Assembly (NCBI GenBank): GCA_023437225.1
Contig: JAEZGS010000016.1
Location: 124,001 to 188,000 of the forward strand
Reading direction: 5' to 3'
From: Bacteroidota bacterium
GTDB lineage: Bacteria > Bacteroidota > Bacteroidia > Chitinophagales > Chitinophagaceae
DNA: 64,000 bases
Positions 54,377 through 63,503 of this stretch are shown here, piece after piece. The notes under the pieces were generated by a model. It worked only from the letters and a program-made list of their open reading frames with translations. It did not search any database and was not told the DNA's origin. The position numbers were made by a program, and so were the translations under genes. Each line of letters starts with the position of its first letter. The first letter of the stretch is position 1.

Positions 54377-55210
54377 ATGAAAAAGATTTTATCTACCGCT
54401 CTTATTTGCGGCCTATTGTATTTCACATCAAATGCGCAACTACGCACGCCTGCACCATCGCCTTCTACAACCATCAAGCAGGACTTCGCACTGTCATCAG
54501 TTGAACTAAGTTATTCCCGTCCGGCTGTAAAGGGAAGAAAGATATTCGGCGATCTTGTTCCATACGGTAAGGTTTGGAGAACCGGTGCAAACCAGGCAAC
54601 TACTATCACATTTGGTGAAGACGTGACTGTGGGCGGAAAAAAAGTTCCAGCCGGCAAGTACGGATTGCTAACGATTCCCAATGAAAATGAGTGGACGGTG
54701 ATCTTATCAAAACAACTGGATGTAACCAGTCCGGCAGCTTACAAGCAGGATCAGGATGTAGTACGATTCACAGTAAAGGCAAATGAAATGCCCTTTTCGA
54801 TCGAATCATTTATGATGGGGTTCGATAACATAACTGCAAAATCAATGAACCTGTTTATTCTCTGGGATAAGACGGAGGTAAATTTTCCGATCGAAGCTGA
54901 CGTTGATTCGAAAATAATGGCGCAGATCGATAACCTGATGAATAAAGACAATCGTCCTTATTTCGCTGCCGCCATGTATTATATGGAGTCCGGCAAAGAC
55001 ACCAATAAAGCAATTGAATGGCTGAATAAAGCTGTTGAGCAAAATCCCAACGCGTTCTGGATCCACCATCAAAAGGCAAACGCATTGGCAAAAGTTGGTA
55101 AGAAGCAGGAAGCAATTGCGGCAGCAAACAAATCAATGGAGCTGGCTCGTGCAGCAAAGAACGATGATTATGTTGCGTTGAATGAGAAGTTGTTGAAAAC
55201 CCTGAAATAA
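54377..55210 (+). CDS. DUF2911 protein with C-terminal TPR-like helices
   Basis: 277 residues. A signal peptide ends near TSNAQ. The DUF2911 core (about 20-170) includes SSVELSYSRPAVKGRKIFGDLVPYGKVWRTGANQATTI and AGKYGLLTIPNENEWTVIL, with the characteristic RTGAN and KYGL segments. The last 100 residues are helical repeats (AIEWLNKAVEQNPNAFWIHHQKANALAKVG). No biochemical function is established for this family. The stop is three bases from a long inverted repeat. Confidence 0.85.
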   Translation: MKKILSTALICGLLYFTSNAQLRTPAPSPSTTIKQDFALSSVELSYSRPAVKGRKIFGDLVPYGKVWRTGANQATTITFGEDVTVGGKKVPAGKYGLLTIPNENEWTVILSKQLDVTSPAAYKQDQDVVRFTVKANEMPFSIESFMMGFDNITAKSMNLFILWDKTEVNFPIEADVDSKIMAQIDNLMNKDNRPYFAAAMYYMESGKDTNKAIEWLNKAVEQNPNAFWIHHQKANALAKVGKKQEAIAAANKSMELARAAKNDDYVALNEKLLKTLK

Positions 55211-55213
55211 ATT

Positions 55214-55277
55214 GGTAATCGGTAGTCGGTAATCGGTAATCCGTTTCCCCGATTACCGATTACCAACTACCGATTAC
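55214..55277. repeat. Near-perfect 27-bp inverted repeat of GGTAATC heptamers
   Basis: Left arm 55214-55241, right arm 55251-55277, loop of 9 bases (CGTTTCCCC). Four heptamer units in each arm, one mismatch. It sits between the convergent DUF2911 and xerD genes and the xerD stop codon is inside the right arm. It would form a strong hairpin and could act as a bidirectional terminator or mRNA 3' protector, though it lacks a U-tract. Confidence 0.88.
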
Positions 55278-56176
55278 TTCTTAAATGCCGGATGATACTG
55301 CATCAACGTAGACTTCAAATAGTCTCGATCCAGGTGAGTATACATTTCAGTAGTAGTAATGCTCTCGTGTCCTAACATTTCCTGAACAACACGCAAGTCT
55401 GCGCCTCCCTCCACAAGATGAGTAGCAAACGAATGCCGGAATGTGTGCGGCGAAATATTCTTTTTTATTCCGGCCATCTGCACCAACTCCTTCAAAATAA
55501 TAAATACCATTACACGGGTAAGCTTTGTGCCACGTCGGTTTAGAAAAACAATGTCCTCATTGCCTTTCTTGATGTTCTGGTGATTGCGAACCTGGCTTAG
55601 ATAGATCTTGAGCTGTTTGATTGCATGTGATCCAATCGGAACGAGGCGTTCTTTATTTCCCTTGCCCGTTACTCGTATGAATCCTACATCAAGATAGAGG
55701 TTAGAAAGTCGTAGTTCCACCAGTTCACTAACCCTGAGGCCGCAACTATACAGGGTTTCAAGGATCGCTTTGTTTCTTTCTCCCTCGGGCTTGCTCAGAT
55801 CAACCTGTTGAATGATCTTGTCAATTTCTTCAGGTGATAATACTTCAGGCAGCGCCTTTTTCATGCGTGGACTTTCAAGCAGAAAACTTGGATCGTGTTG
55901 AGAAATCTGTTCCATTTCACAATACCTGTAAAATGCGCGTATCCCTGAAATGATCCGAGCCTGGGAGCGAGCGGTCATACCAAGTTCTCCAATCCAGTAC
56001 ACAAATTGCTGAAGGTCTTTCAACTGCAGTTCGGATGGATTCTTGGGTTCATTCCTGTACAACAGAAATTCTGTCAGCTTATCAATATCGCGTAGGTATG
56101 CCTCAACAGAATTTTCCGATAAAGATTTTTCCAATTGCAGGTATGCTTTAAATCCTTTCTTATACGCTTCCCACAT
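55274..56176 (-). CDS. xerD: Site-specific tyrosine recombinase XerD
   Basis: 300 residues, the normal length. The N-terminal SAM-like core-binding domain (about 1-90) is followed by the catalytic domain with Arg148 (SCGLRVSEL), Lys172, His244-xx-Arg247 (HTFRHSFATHL), His270 (LGHESI) and nucleophile Tyr279 (TTTEMYTH). Resolves chromosome dimers at dif together with XerC or alone. XerD versus a XerC-like paralogue cannot be decided beyond the family level. Confidence 0.9.
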   Translation of the reverse strand: MWEAYKKGFKAYLQLEKSLSENSVEAYLRDIDKLTEFLLYRNEPKNPSELQLKDLQQFVYWIGELGMTARSQARIISGIRAFYRYCEMEQISQHDPSFLLESPRMKKALPEVLSPEEIDKIIQQVDLSKPEGERNKAILETLYSCGLRVSELVELRLSNLYLDVGFIRVTGKGNKERLVPIGSHAIKQLKIYLSQVRNHQNIKKGNEDIVFLNRRGTKLTRVMVFIILKELVQMAGIKKNISPHTFRHSFATHLVEGGADLRVVQEMLGHESITTTEMYTHLDRDYLKSTLMQYHPAFKK

Positions 56177-56256
56177 GATATTTTTATGCTGTTGACGATT
56201 GCTAAACGAATTTATTTAGATTGCAAGTCAAACATACTACTTCTAAGGCTGCTTAC

Positions 56257-56763
56257 ATGGAGAAGATCAACATACGCACTTTCAGAAAAAAAGTTAAAGC
56301 AAACAAATCGGCCTTCCGGCGTTTTCTCACCCGCGTAGAGAAAAATCCACCACGTGGCCTCGATAAGCTGACACTTCAAAAAGATGCAGATACATGGATG
56401 GAGACGGATTGCCTTAGTTGTGCAAACTGTTGTAAGACGATGTCGCCTACATATACACCAACGGATCTAAAAAGGATCTCGGCATATTTCGGGATGACCG
56501 TTGATGCGTTCAAAGAAAAGTGGTTGTATAAAGATCGCAATGGTGATTGGATGAACCGCAAACAACCGTGTCAATTCCTCAACCCTGAAGACAACAAATG
56601 CAGCATATATCCAATCAGGCCAAAAGACTGCGCAGGTTTTCCGCATCACACAAAGAAAAGAATGGTCGACTATATTCACGTTTTTAAACAGAACATCGAA
56701 TACTGCCCGGCAACATATAAGATGGTTGAAAAGATGAGGGCACATATGTTTCCCGTGGCATAG
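56257..56763 (+). CDS. YkgJ-family cysteine cluster protein
   Basis: 168 residues from the ATG at 56257; the TTG-based extension upstream overlaps the promoter region of xerD. Cysteines of the zinc/iron-chelating motif: DCLSCANCCKTM at about 60-70, then CQFLNPEDNKCSIYPIRPKDCAGFP. The family is proposed to bind Zn or an Fe-S cluster, function unknown. Its 3' end is 1 base from the convergent YraN gene. Confidence 0.82.
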   Translation: MEKINIRTFRKKVKANKSAFRRFLTRVEKNPPRGLDKLTLQKDADTWMETDCLSCANCCKTMSPTYTPTDLKRISAYFGMTVDAFKEKWLYKDRNGDWMNRKQPCQFLNPEDNKCSIYPIRPKDCAGFPHHTKKRMVDYIHVFKQNIEYCPATYKMVEKMRAHMFPVA

Positions 56764-56764
56764 G

Positions 56765-57121
56765 TCATTCAAAAAAAATATCTTCAACGAACCGCAATGA
56801 AAATTTTTCGTCATTGTATTGTATCGCAATGATGTCGTATTGTACTTTCTGCCATTTGGGGTGTTGATACAGATATTCGCGGGCCGCACGTTGAATTCTT
56901 TTGAACTTCAATTTTGAGACGGCTTCTTCAGGCTCTCCGAAAGAAAGTCCCCACCTGGCTTTCACTTCAATAAAGTGCAGCACGTCTTTATTGCTTGCGA
57001 TGATGTCAATTTCACAATGATCATGTCGCCAGTTCATGGCATGAACCACAAAACCATAACTCAATAACACCTTCGCGGCAAGGTCCTCAGCCTGTTGTCC
57101 TTTGTTTACCTGTTCGTACAT
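56765..57121 (-). CDS. YraN family protein (UPF0102)
   Basis: About 118 residues from the ATG at 57121; an ATG at 57130 adds three residues. Endonuclease-like fold motif: NKGQQAEDLAAKVLLSYGF, NWRHDHCEIDIIASNKDVLHFIEVKARWG, with the acidic and Lys residues of the restriction-enzyme-like D-x(n)-ExK pattern. Function unproven. It overlaps nothing and is divergent from manA. Confidence 0.85.
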   Translation of the reverse strand: MYEQVNKGQQAEDLAAKVLLSYGFVVHAMNWRHDHCEIDIIASNKDVLHFIEVKARWGLSFGEPEEAVSKLKFKRIQRAAREYLYQHPKWQKVQYDIIAIQYNDEKFSLRFVEDIFFE

Positions 57122-57157
57122 AGCCAGCATTTAGTAATTTGCGCGCAAATCTTGAGC

Positions 57158-58378
57158 ATGGCTAATTTTACGAAGATCTTTGCTATTCGCGGTGTGGTTC
57201 AGCACTACAATTGGGGGGGAAATTCTTTCATTCCCAACGTATTAAAACAGGTTAATAATGAAGGAAAGCCTTTTGCAGAATATTGGATGGGTGCGCACGA
57301 CAATGCGCCTTCAGCGCTGGAGCAAACCGGCAACGAGCAACGCTTGAATACGATCATTGCACAACATCCCGAATACCTGGGCGAGCATGCACGTTCACAG
57401 TTTGGCCGGCTCCCGTATCTTCTTAAGATCCTTGATGTGAAAGACATGCTATCGATACAGGTGCATCCGTCTAAAGCAGCAGCAGAACTGGAATTTGCAG
57501 AGGAAGAGAAGAAAGGAATAGCAAGAAATGCTGCCAACAGAAATTATAAGGATGATAATCATAAGCCTGAGTTGATGCTTGCCCTAAGTGAGTTCTACCT
57601 GTTGCACGGATTCCGTCCGGCAGAGCAGATGAAGTCAATACTTAACGAGGTTACGGAACTCAATTTCCTAACTCCTGTTTTCGGTAACGAAAACTATCGG
57701 GAACTTTACCAGTTGGTTATGGAAATGCCGCAGGAAGAAGTAAATCAACGCCTGCAGCCATTGCTAGACCGTATTTTACCTTTATACAAGTCTCAACAAC
57801 TTTCCAAATCGCACCCTGATTTCTGGGCTGCACGTGCGGCCGTTACGTACAATGAGCCGGGTATAACAGACCGTGGAATTTTTTCGATATACCTTTTGAA
57901 CCTGTTAAAGGTGAATAAGGGAGAAGCAGTATTCCAGGATGCAGGACTTCCACATGCATATTTAGAAGGACAGAACATTGAGATAATGGCAAATTCAGAT
58001 AATGTTTTAAGAGGGGGTCTTACCAATAAACATGTTGATGTAGCGGAATTGATGAAGCATGTTAAGTTTGAGCCTACGGAACCGCGGATCTTATTGGGGA
58101 ATACCGGCCAGGTAAAGGAAGAACGTGTTTTTAAGACGCCTGCCAGGGATTTTGAACTTTCCGAGATCAAATTGACAGCAGGGCAGTCGGTAACGCTTGA
58201 AGTCCGTTCCCTTGATATTTTTCTTATCCTGCAGGGCGATATTACGGCGTCTTCAGGGGAGGAAATGCTCGAGCGCGGGGAAGGTCAGGCATTTTTTGCC
58301 ACTGCGGGAACAGGTCTGAATTTGACGGCGCTGTCTAACGCAGCTATCTACCGGGCCACTGTGCCTTATGCACAGTAG
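57158..58378 (+). CDS. manA: Mannose-6-phosphate isomerase, class I
   Basis: Interconverts mannose-6-phosphate and fructose-6-phosphate, feeding GDP-mannose synthesis. 406 residues from the ATG at 57158. Family motifs: VVQHYNWGGNSFIP, PFAEYWMGAHDNAPS, LLKILDVKDMLSIQVHPSK (zinc ligands Gln and His), HKPELMLALSEFYLLHGFRP and DAGLPHAYLEGQNIEIMANSDNVLRGGLTNKHVD (zinc ligand and signature). The gene starts just after the YraN gene on the other strand. Confidence 0.95.
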   Translation: MANFTKIFAIRGVVQHYNWGGNSFIPNVLKQVNNEGKPFAEYWMGAHDNAPSALEQTGNEQRLNTIIAQHPEYLGEHARSQFGRLPYLLKILDVKDMLSIQVHPSKAAAELEFAEEEKKGIARNAANRNYKDDNHKPELMLALSEFYLLHGFRPAEQMKSILNEVTELNFLTPVFGNENYRELYQLVMEMPQEEVNQRLQPLLDRILPLYKSQQLSKSHPDFWAARAAVTYNEPGITDRGIFSIYLLNLLKVNKGEAVFQDAGLPHAYLEGQNIEIMANSDNVLRGGLTNKHVDVAELMKHVKFEPTEPRILLGNTGQVKEERVFKTPARDFELSEIKLTAGQSVTLEVRSLDIFLILQGDITASSGEEMLERGEGQAFFATAGTGLNLTALSNAAIYRATVPYAQ

Positions 58379-58424
58379 TGGGAATTTAATCGGCAAGGCG
58401 CAGATAATTGAATGCTAATTAATA

Positions 58425-58432
58425 TATTTTTG
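58425..58432 (+). promoter_or_regulatory. Bacteroidota -7 promoter element TATTTTTG
   Basis: Full match to TAnnTTTG, 17 bases before the start codon of the DUF6580 gene. Confidence 0.55.
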
Positions 58433-58449
58433 CACCCTAATCTTTCTAT

Positions 58450-59037
58450 ATGAAAATTTCAAAAAATACATTGATCGCGTTTGCACTGCTGATTGTGGTA
58501 GCTGCATTGTATCGTCTGATACCCGTGCGTCCCGCTGGATTCGCTCCGCAAATGGCACTTGCTTTGTTTGGAGGGGCAATCATTAAAGACAAGAAGCTCG
58601 CTTTTGCATTACCGCTGATTTCGCTTTTTATATCGGACCTGCTTTTCCAGGTATTGTATATGTCAGGCCTCACACCAATTCAGGGGTTTTATGATGGTCA
58701 GTTTTTCGTTTATGGAACTTTTATGCTGATCACTGTGTTTGGATTCCTCCTCAAGAAAGTGAATCTGACAAATACCACTATTTTTTCAATAAGCGGATCT
58801 TTGATATTTTTTGTGGTTTCAAATTTCCTCGTGTGGATTGGTGGCGGAGGATTTAATCGTCCCAAAACGTTTGACGGCCTGATGATGTGCTATGCAGATG
58901 CACTTGCCTTTTATCGCGACGGAGGTCTGGTAAATGGATTTGCAGGCAATTTCATTATTGGTGAACTGTTTTTTACATTGATCCTTTTTGGCGCATATTA
59001 TTTGCTTCACAGGCCTGCAGAAATAGCGCGTGCCTAA
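58450..59037 (+). CDS. DUF6580 family membrane protein (putative transporter)
   Basis: 195 residues with about six predicted transmembrane helices. Motifs: RPAGFAPQMALALFGGAII, PLISLFISDLLFQVLYMSG and WIGGGGFNRPKTFDGLMMCYADALAFYRDGG. The arrangement resembles ECF-type substrate-binding proteins, with small residues lining helices, but no ABC genes are nearby. Substrate unknown. It is followed by a good terminator. Confidence 0.8.
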   Translation: MKISKNTLIAFALLIVVAALYRLIPVRPAGFAPQMALALFGGAIIKDKKLAFALPLISLFISDLLFQVLYMSGLTPIQGFYDGQFFVYGTFMLITVFGFLLKKVNLTNTTIFSISGSLIFFVVSNFLVWIGGGGFNRPKTFDGLMMCYADALAFYRDGGLVNGFAGNFIIGELFFTLILFGAYYLLHRPAEIARA

Positions 59038-59060
59038 ATAATATAACTGTATATAAAATT

Positions 59061-59089
59061 AAGGCCCTGCACTTGCGGGGCCTTTGTTT
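59061..59089 (+). terminator. Rho-independent terminator
   Basis: Stem AAGGCCC / GGGCCTT with a 10-base loop, then TGTTTTT. It lies 24 bases after the DUF6580 stop codon. Confidence 0.85.
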
Positions 59090-59116
59090 TTATTATGGAA
59101 TTTAGTATCATGCCGC

Positions 59117-59926
59117 ATGAGCAGATTATCGCGTCGATTTTCCTGGCTTGGAGCGGCGACAGCTCTGGCAATACTGGCAGGTTTATTTTTACTCCTTTAC
59201 CTTGTTATCATTCCCTGGATTGGTGAAGTGGTGGCTGGTCGCATTTCAAAAGATTGGGAGATGTCAGTTGGTGAACAAATGCACAGCGCGATGATGGAGA
59301 CATACGAGGTGGATCAACACAGAACAGGAACCATCAACGAATTCTATCGGGCAACAGGCTTTAACATCGCTTACCCTGTAAAAATTACCGTTGTAAAAGA
59401 TGCACAATTAAATGCTTTCGCGCTTCCCGGTGGTTTTATTGTTGTAAATGATGGATTGATAAATAGGCTATCTTCGCATTCAGAACTAGCCGCCCTTTTA
59501 GGGCATGAAGCTTCTCATATAAGCGAACGGCATTCATTGCGCAACATGTTCCGCACCCTTTCACGGAAGATGTTTTTATCGCTGATCATCGGCAACAGTT
59601 CAGGAATGGCTGCTGTGATCGTTGACCAGGCAGACGCACTGAAAGGGCTTCAATATTCCAGGAGGCTGGAAACTGAAGCTGATGATCACGGACTCGAATT
59701 GATGGCTCGTCATGGCATCGATCCCCATGGAATGCTGTCGCTAATGCAACTACTCCAAGAAGAAACAAAGGGCAAAGAACCGTCAGCATTGCTTAGTACG
59801 CATCCCGTATTCGAAGATCGGATCAGTAACATTCGCAGGCAAATCGGTTCAATATCGGCATCACCGAATAAACAGCAAACGCTTTCCGGAATCTTCCGCT
59901 CGTTAAAACAACATTCTTCTTATTAA
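59117..59926 (+). CDS. M48-family metalloprotease (HtpX/Oma1-like)
   Basis: 269 residues from the ATG at 59117. One N-terminal transmembrane helix (GAATALAILAGLFLLLYLVI). Zinc motif HEASH at 130-134, with the third ligand Glu in ETEADDHGLELMARHGIDPHGM. A membrane-anchored peptidase with the catalytic domain probably in the periplasm, quality control of envelope proteins inferred. It lies 31 bases before the TraB/GumN gene, likely co-transcribed. Confidence 0.88.
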   Translation: MSRLSRRFSWLGAATALAILAGLFLLLYLVIIPWIGEVVAGRISKDWEMSVGEQMHSAMMETYEVDQHRTGTINEFYRATGFNIAYPVKITVVKDAQLNAFALPGGFIVVNDGLINRLSSHSELAALLGHEASHISERHSLRNMFRTLSRKMFLSLIIGNSSGMAAVIVDQADALKGLQYSRRLETEADDHGLELMARHGIDPHGMLSLMQLLQEETKGKEPSALLSTHPVFEDRISNIRRQIGSISASPNKQQTLSGIFRSLKQHSSY

Positions 59927-59957
59927 CCATATTGTTCGAACCCTATTCGTGCAGATT

Positions 59958-62900
59958 ATGAAATTCTATGTGCGCATCTCATTTTTATTTTTGATTGTAC
60001 TTGCCTGTGCAAACTCTTATGCCCAAAAAGCTTCTACACAAAAACAACGTGGAAGTTTACAACCTGGTGTTGCCAATACTTTATTGTGGCGGATTTCAGG
60101 CAACGGACTCAAGGAGCCTTCCTACCTTTTTGGCACCATTCACCTGAACAATAAGAGCCTTTTTGATTTTGGTGACTCGGTTTACCATGCAATTGAATCA
60201 TCTAAAGGTTTTGCTATCGAAGTCAACCCGGATGAGCTTGCAGGTTTTTATGTTCAGAAAGTTTTTGATGAGAAGAATAAAGGCAAGAAAGTGAGCCTGC
60301 TTCTGGATAAGCAACGTTTCAACCGGTACAAAAAGCAGCTTGCTGCAAAATTTCGCAAGCCTGCAGAAGAGATCACAACCGACGATGTATTGAAAGAAAA
60401 AAACCGTTGGGTGGCAGAGTATATGAAGAACGGCGAAATGCCCACCTTCATGGATGCATACCTTTATAACATAGCGCGCAGGCAGGGAAAATGGTTAGGT
60501 GGAATCGAGGACATTGAAGACCAGTCTTCACTCAACGATGAACTTGTCGATGTCACTGACATTGAAAGCATACTGGCGGATCAATCAAAAGGGCGTCAGG
60601 GAAAAGCGATGCTCGAGAAAATGATGCGCTATTATTCAAAAGAGGATCTGCGCATGATACAAAAGCTGTCCGTGTCCGGACTGGGAAACAAAGCCGATGC
60701 GGTGTTAATCAGACGCAACATCAAGATGGCCTCACGGATGGACAGTCTTTCTTCCCTGCGATCGATGTTCTTTGCTGTGGGGGCGGCTCACTTGCCCGGT
60801 GATAGTGGTGTGATCGATCTACTTGAGAGGAAAGGTTTCAGGATGGATCCGGTATATTCAAAAAGCCGAACCAATGCAACCTCTTATTCATATGATGAGA
60901 TCGATATTCCATGGGTAACAATAAACGATAAACATCGCAAATATTCTGTTGAAATGCCGGGAACACCAACTGATGTGCAACCGGCTCCCTCTGTAGATAT
61001 GAAATTCTTCATGGATCTGTTTAATCTTTCGGGGTACTATACAATGACCGTTGCATCATCCATATCGCTCGAAAATCGCGATAGCGTATTCAATGGTCTT
61101 GCAAAAAGTATTTACGATGATGCAGATCCCGGTGCAGGAAAACAGATCGTTCAAAACGGTTTAATTGGAAAGGAATTCGCAGGAGTATCCGATGATGGAA
61201 TGCTAAGGCTGCGTATGTTCATTGTTCAGCGATCACTTTACGTTGCGGGCATGTATGCAAAAAATAAAACCATCCTCTATGGTGATGACGCCAATAAATT
61301 CTTTTCATCTTTCCAGGTGCAACCCGCAACAAAGTTAAATGCCGAAGAAGCTTATGAGTTTGTTGATTCAATTATGGGAGTGCGTGTGTTATTTCCTGCG
61401 CCCTGGGAGCATAATTCAGATGAACCGCAGCGGGACACATCGGGTACATGGAAGATAACAACCTTTATATCCTCTGATGCTGATAATGGTGGCTATAACA
61501 TCCTTATGAGTAAGGAGCCTAAGGCGGGACAATACATTCGTTCGGATAGTACGATGTATGCCGACCTTATGGCAAGTATGTCGGCAACACACCAAAACCT
61601 GGAAAGAAAAGATACTTTGTTTTATGGTTACCCTTCGTGCCTGATTCGCGGCGACGACGTGAACGAGGATGGTCTCTCATTGCGCATCATTGCAACAATT
61701 CGCGGAAACAGAAATATCCTGCTAATGTCAATAGGTGCAAAAGAGTATTTCACAGAGGGCGCCGGCAAACAAATGTTTGAATCATTCAAGTTCATTGACA
61801 GACCCGGTAGCTGGCATAAAGGGTCCGATCCAGCTAAATCGTTTAGTACCTGGATTCCGTCGCCATTTTTTTTCCCTCGCACAGAGGTCAATAGAACTGC
61901 CGGTCGTGCACATCTGGTGACCTACGATACGCTTATGTCCACTTCTTACTCAGTAGTTGTAGATACACTTGACAAATACTACTGGCGCCGGGGATGGAAC
62001 GAATTCTGGAAAGAAAAGCAGGATAGTTATGTGGAAGATGGAGATTCACTTGTGACGGCCCGTGACGTTACCAACGGTGCAGCCAAAGGGAAAGAATTGC
62101 TGGTAAGGATCGGGCAATCCGGCACACATGAGCGCTCCAGGATGATTGTACACGGAAACATCATTTATTCATTATTCGTATCGTCTCCCCATAAAGATGT
62201 TTATAGCGATCATGTAAATCGTTTCTTCAGTGAGTTCACCCCTCTCACTAAACTGAATAATTTCGATCTTACTTCTTCCAAAACCGCATCGATCCTTAAG
62301 GACCTGCAAAGTGCAGACAGTATCACCAGGATCCGGGCGTTGGATGCACTTGAAGAAGCTCCATTTACAAAAGCTGATATTGGGCAGCTTCAACAAGCGC
62401 TCATAAAGTCGTATAAGCCACGCACTAAATGGCATCGTGAAACTTCAATCAACGAAGCGATAGCAGAGCGACTTGCGGAATTTAATGATCCATCAACATT
62501 ATCTTTTGCGAAAAAGAATTACCCGGCATATAAGTCATCTCCCGATATGCAGGTGTTGCTCATTCATCTTGTGCAACAGATGCGAACGAAGGACGCAATG
62601 AAAACGATTGTGGAGTTTTATAAGAACCAACCGCCATCAAAGAGTCTTTATTACAATCAAAGGAGCTTCTTCACGGACAGCTTGCATTGGACAAGAGAAC
62701 ATCTGGGAGCGATGCGCCACCTTTTGCCTGCGAGGACGCAGGGACCATTCATCGCCGACTTATATCTTCAGAGCATCGACAGCAATCTTATTAGCAAAGA
62801 CCTGTTAACCTCTCTTGAGCCAGATGTACTAACACTTACAAAGGAATGGATGCCATCACTGATGAATAAAGACTCCGGCTTTGACTTCAATGTATATTCT

Positions 62901-63437
62901 GTTATTACACTGCTATCGCGAATTAATTCTAAACAATCCATCGACATGCTGAATAAACTTCAGGCATCGCCGCATCCCTTCATTCAGAAACGCGCGTTGA
63001 TCCGATTGATGGAAAGTGGAAATCAGTATCAGGCTGGCTTGATTCAGTCGCTTGCGGCCGACAGCACGGTAAGAATATCGCTTTATGAGGAACTAAAAGA
63101 TCTTGGCAAAGAGAACCTGTTCCCGGCAAAATATCTAACGCAAAAATATTTTGCCACTACCCACATCTATTATGCGGCGTCAGAAGATGAAGAACCGACA
63201 TCGATAGAATATGTTGGGGATAAGACAGTAAAGTTACAGGGACAATTGTTGCGGGTGTATTTATACAAGGTGACTTATTATTCAGGAGATGATGCGGTTT
63301 CTTACCTCGGAGTAGCTGGCGGGTTTGATGCAGAGAACGGCAGCACGAGTCTTCTGACCGATATCAGTGGAGTTTATTTTGGAGAAGAATTCGATGCTGA
63401 TTCAGTGGACGAACAGGTGAACAAGTACCTCGAGTGA
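59958..63437 (+). CDS. TraB/GumN-domain protein with a long C-terminal extension
   Basis: 1159 residues from the ATG at 59958. Signal peptide ending ANSYAQ. TraB/GumN domain (about 20-300): RISGNGLKEPSYLFGTIHLNN and, near its end, FFAVGAAHLPGDSGVIDLLERKGF, giving the paired GTIH and GxxH motifs. This is a putative metal-dependent peptidase fold (Tiki-like). About 850 residues follow with no motif I recognise; the middle has beta-rich repeats and residues about 790-1070 look like HEAT-type helices. Far longer than typical TraB proteins (about 300). Probably a secreted or surface protein. Confidence 0.85.
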   Translation: MKFYVRISFLFLIVLACANSYAQKASTQKQRGSLQPGVANTLLWRISGNGLKEPSYLFGTIHLNNKSLFDFGDSVYHAIESSKGFAIEVNPDELAGFYVQKVFDEKNKGKKVSLLLDKQRFNRYKKQLAAKFRKPAEEITTDDVLKEKNRWVAEYMKNGEMPTFMDAYLYNIARRQGKWLGGIEDIEDQSSLNDELVDVTDIESILADQSKGRQGKAMLEKMMRYYSKEDLRMIQKLSVSGLGNKADAVLIRRNIKMASRMDSLSSLRSMFFAVGAAHLPGDSGVIDLLERKGFRMDPVYSKSRTNATSYSYDEIDIPWVTINDKHRKYSVEMPGTPTDVQPAPSVDMKFFMDLFNLSGYYTMTVASSISLENRDSVFNGLAKSIYDDADPGAGKQIVQNGLIGKEFAGVSDDGMLRLRMFIVQRSLYVAGMYAKNKTILYGDDANKFFSSFQVQPATKLNAEEAYEFVDSIMGVRVLFPAPWEHNSDEPQRDTSGTWKITTFISSDADNGGYNILMSKEPKAGQYIRSDSTMYADLMASMSATHQNLERKDTLFYGYPSCLIRGDDVNEDGLSLRIIATIRGNRNILLMSIGAKEYFTEGAGKQMFESFKFIDRPGSWHKGSDPAKSFSTWIPSPFFFPRTEVNRTAGRAHLVTYDTLMSTSYSVVVDTLDKYYWRRGWNEFWKEKQDSYVEDGDSLVTARDVTNGAAKGKELLVRIGQSGTHERSRMIVHGNIIYSLFVSSPHKDVYSDHVNRFFSEFTPLTKLNNFDLTSSKTASILKDLQSADSITRIRALDALEEAPFTKADIGQLQQALIKSYKPRTKWHRETSINEAIAERLAEFNDPSTLSFAKKNYPAYKSSPDMQVLLIHLVQQMRTKDAMKTIVEFYKNQPPSKSLYYNQRSFFTDSLHWTREHLGAMRHLLPARTQGPFIADLYLQSIDSNLISKDLLTSLEPDVLTLTKEWMPSLMNKDSGFDFNVYSVITLLSRINSKQSIDMLNKLQASPHPFIQKRALIRLMESGNQYQAGLIQSLAADSTVRISLYEELKDLGKENLFPAKYLTQKYFATTHIYYAASEDEEPTSIEYVGDKTVKLQGQLLRVYLYKVTYYSGDDAVSYLGVAGGFDAENGSTSLLTDISGVYFGEEFDADSVDEQVNKYLE

Positions 63438-63458
63438 AACAAGAGTCTCACAAAGTAA

Positions 63459-63488
63459 AAGGGATCATCAGTTGATGATCCCTTCTTT
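63459..63488. terminator. Bidirectional terminator between convergent genes
   Basis: 12-bp arms AAGGGATCATCA / TGATGATCCCTT with a 2-base gap, flanked by AAAA and CTTTAT, between the TraB/GumN gene and the aconitase gene. Confidence 0.8.
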
Positions 63489-63503
63489 ATTTAAGCGATG
63501 TGA

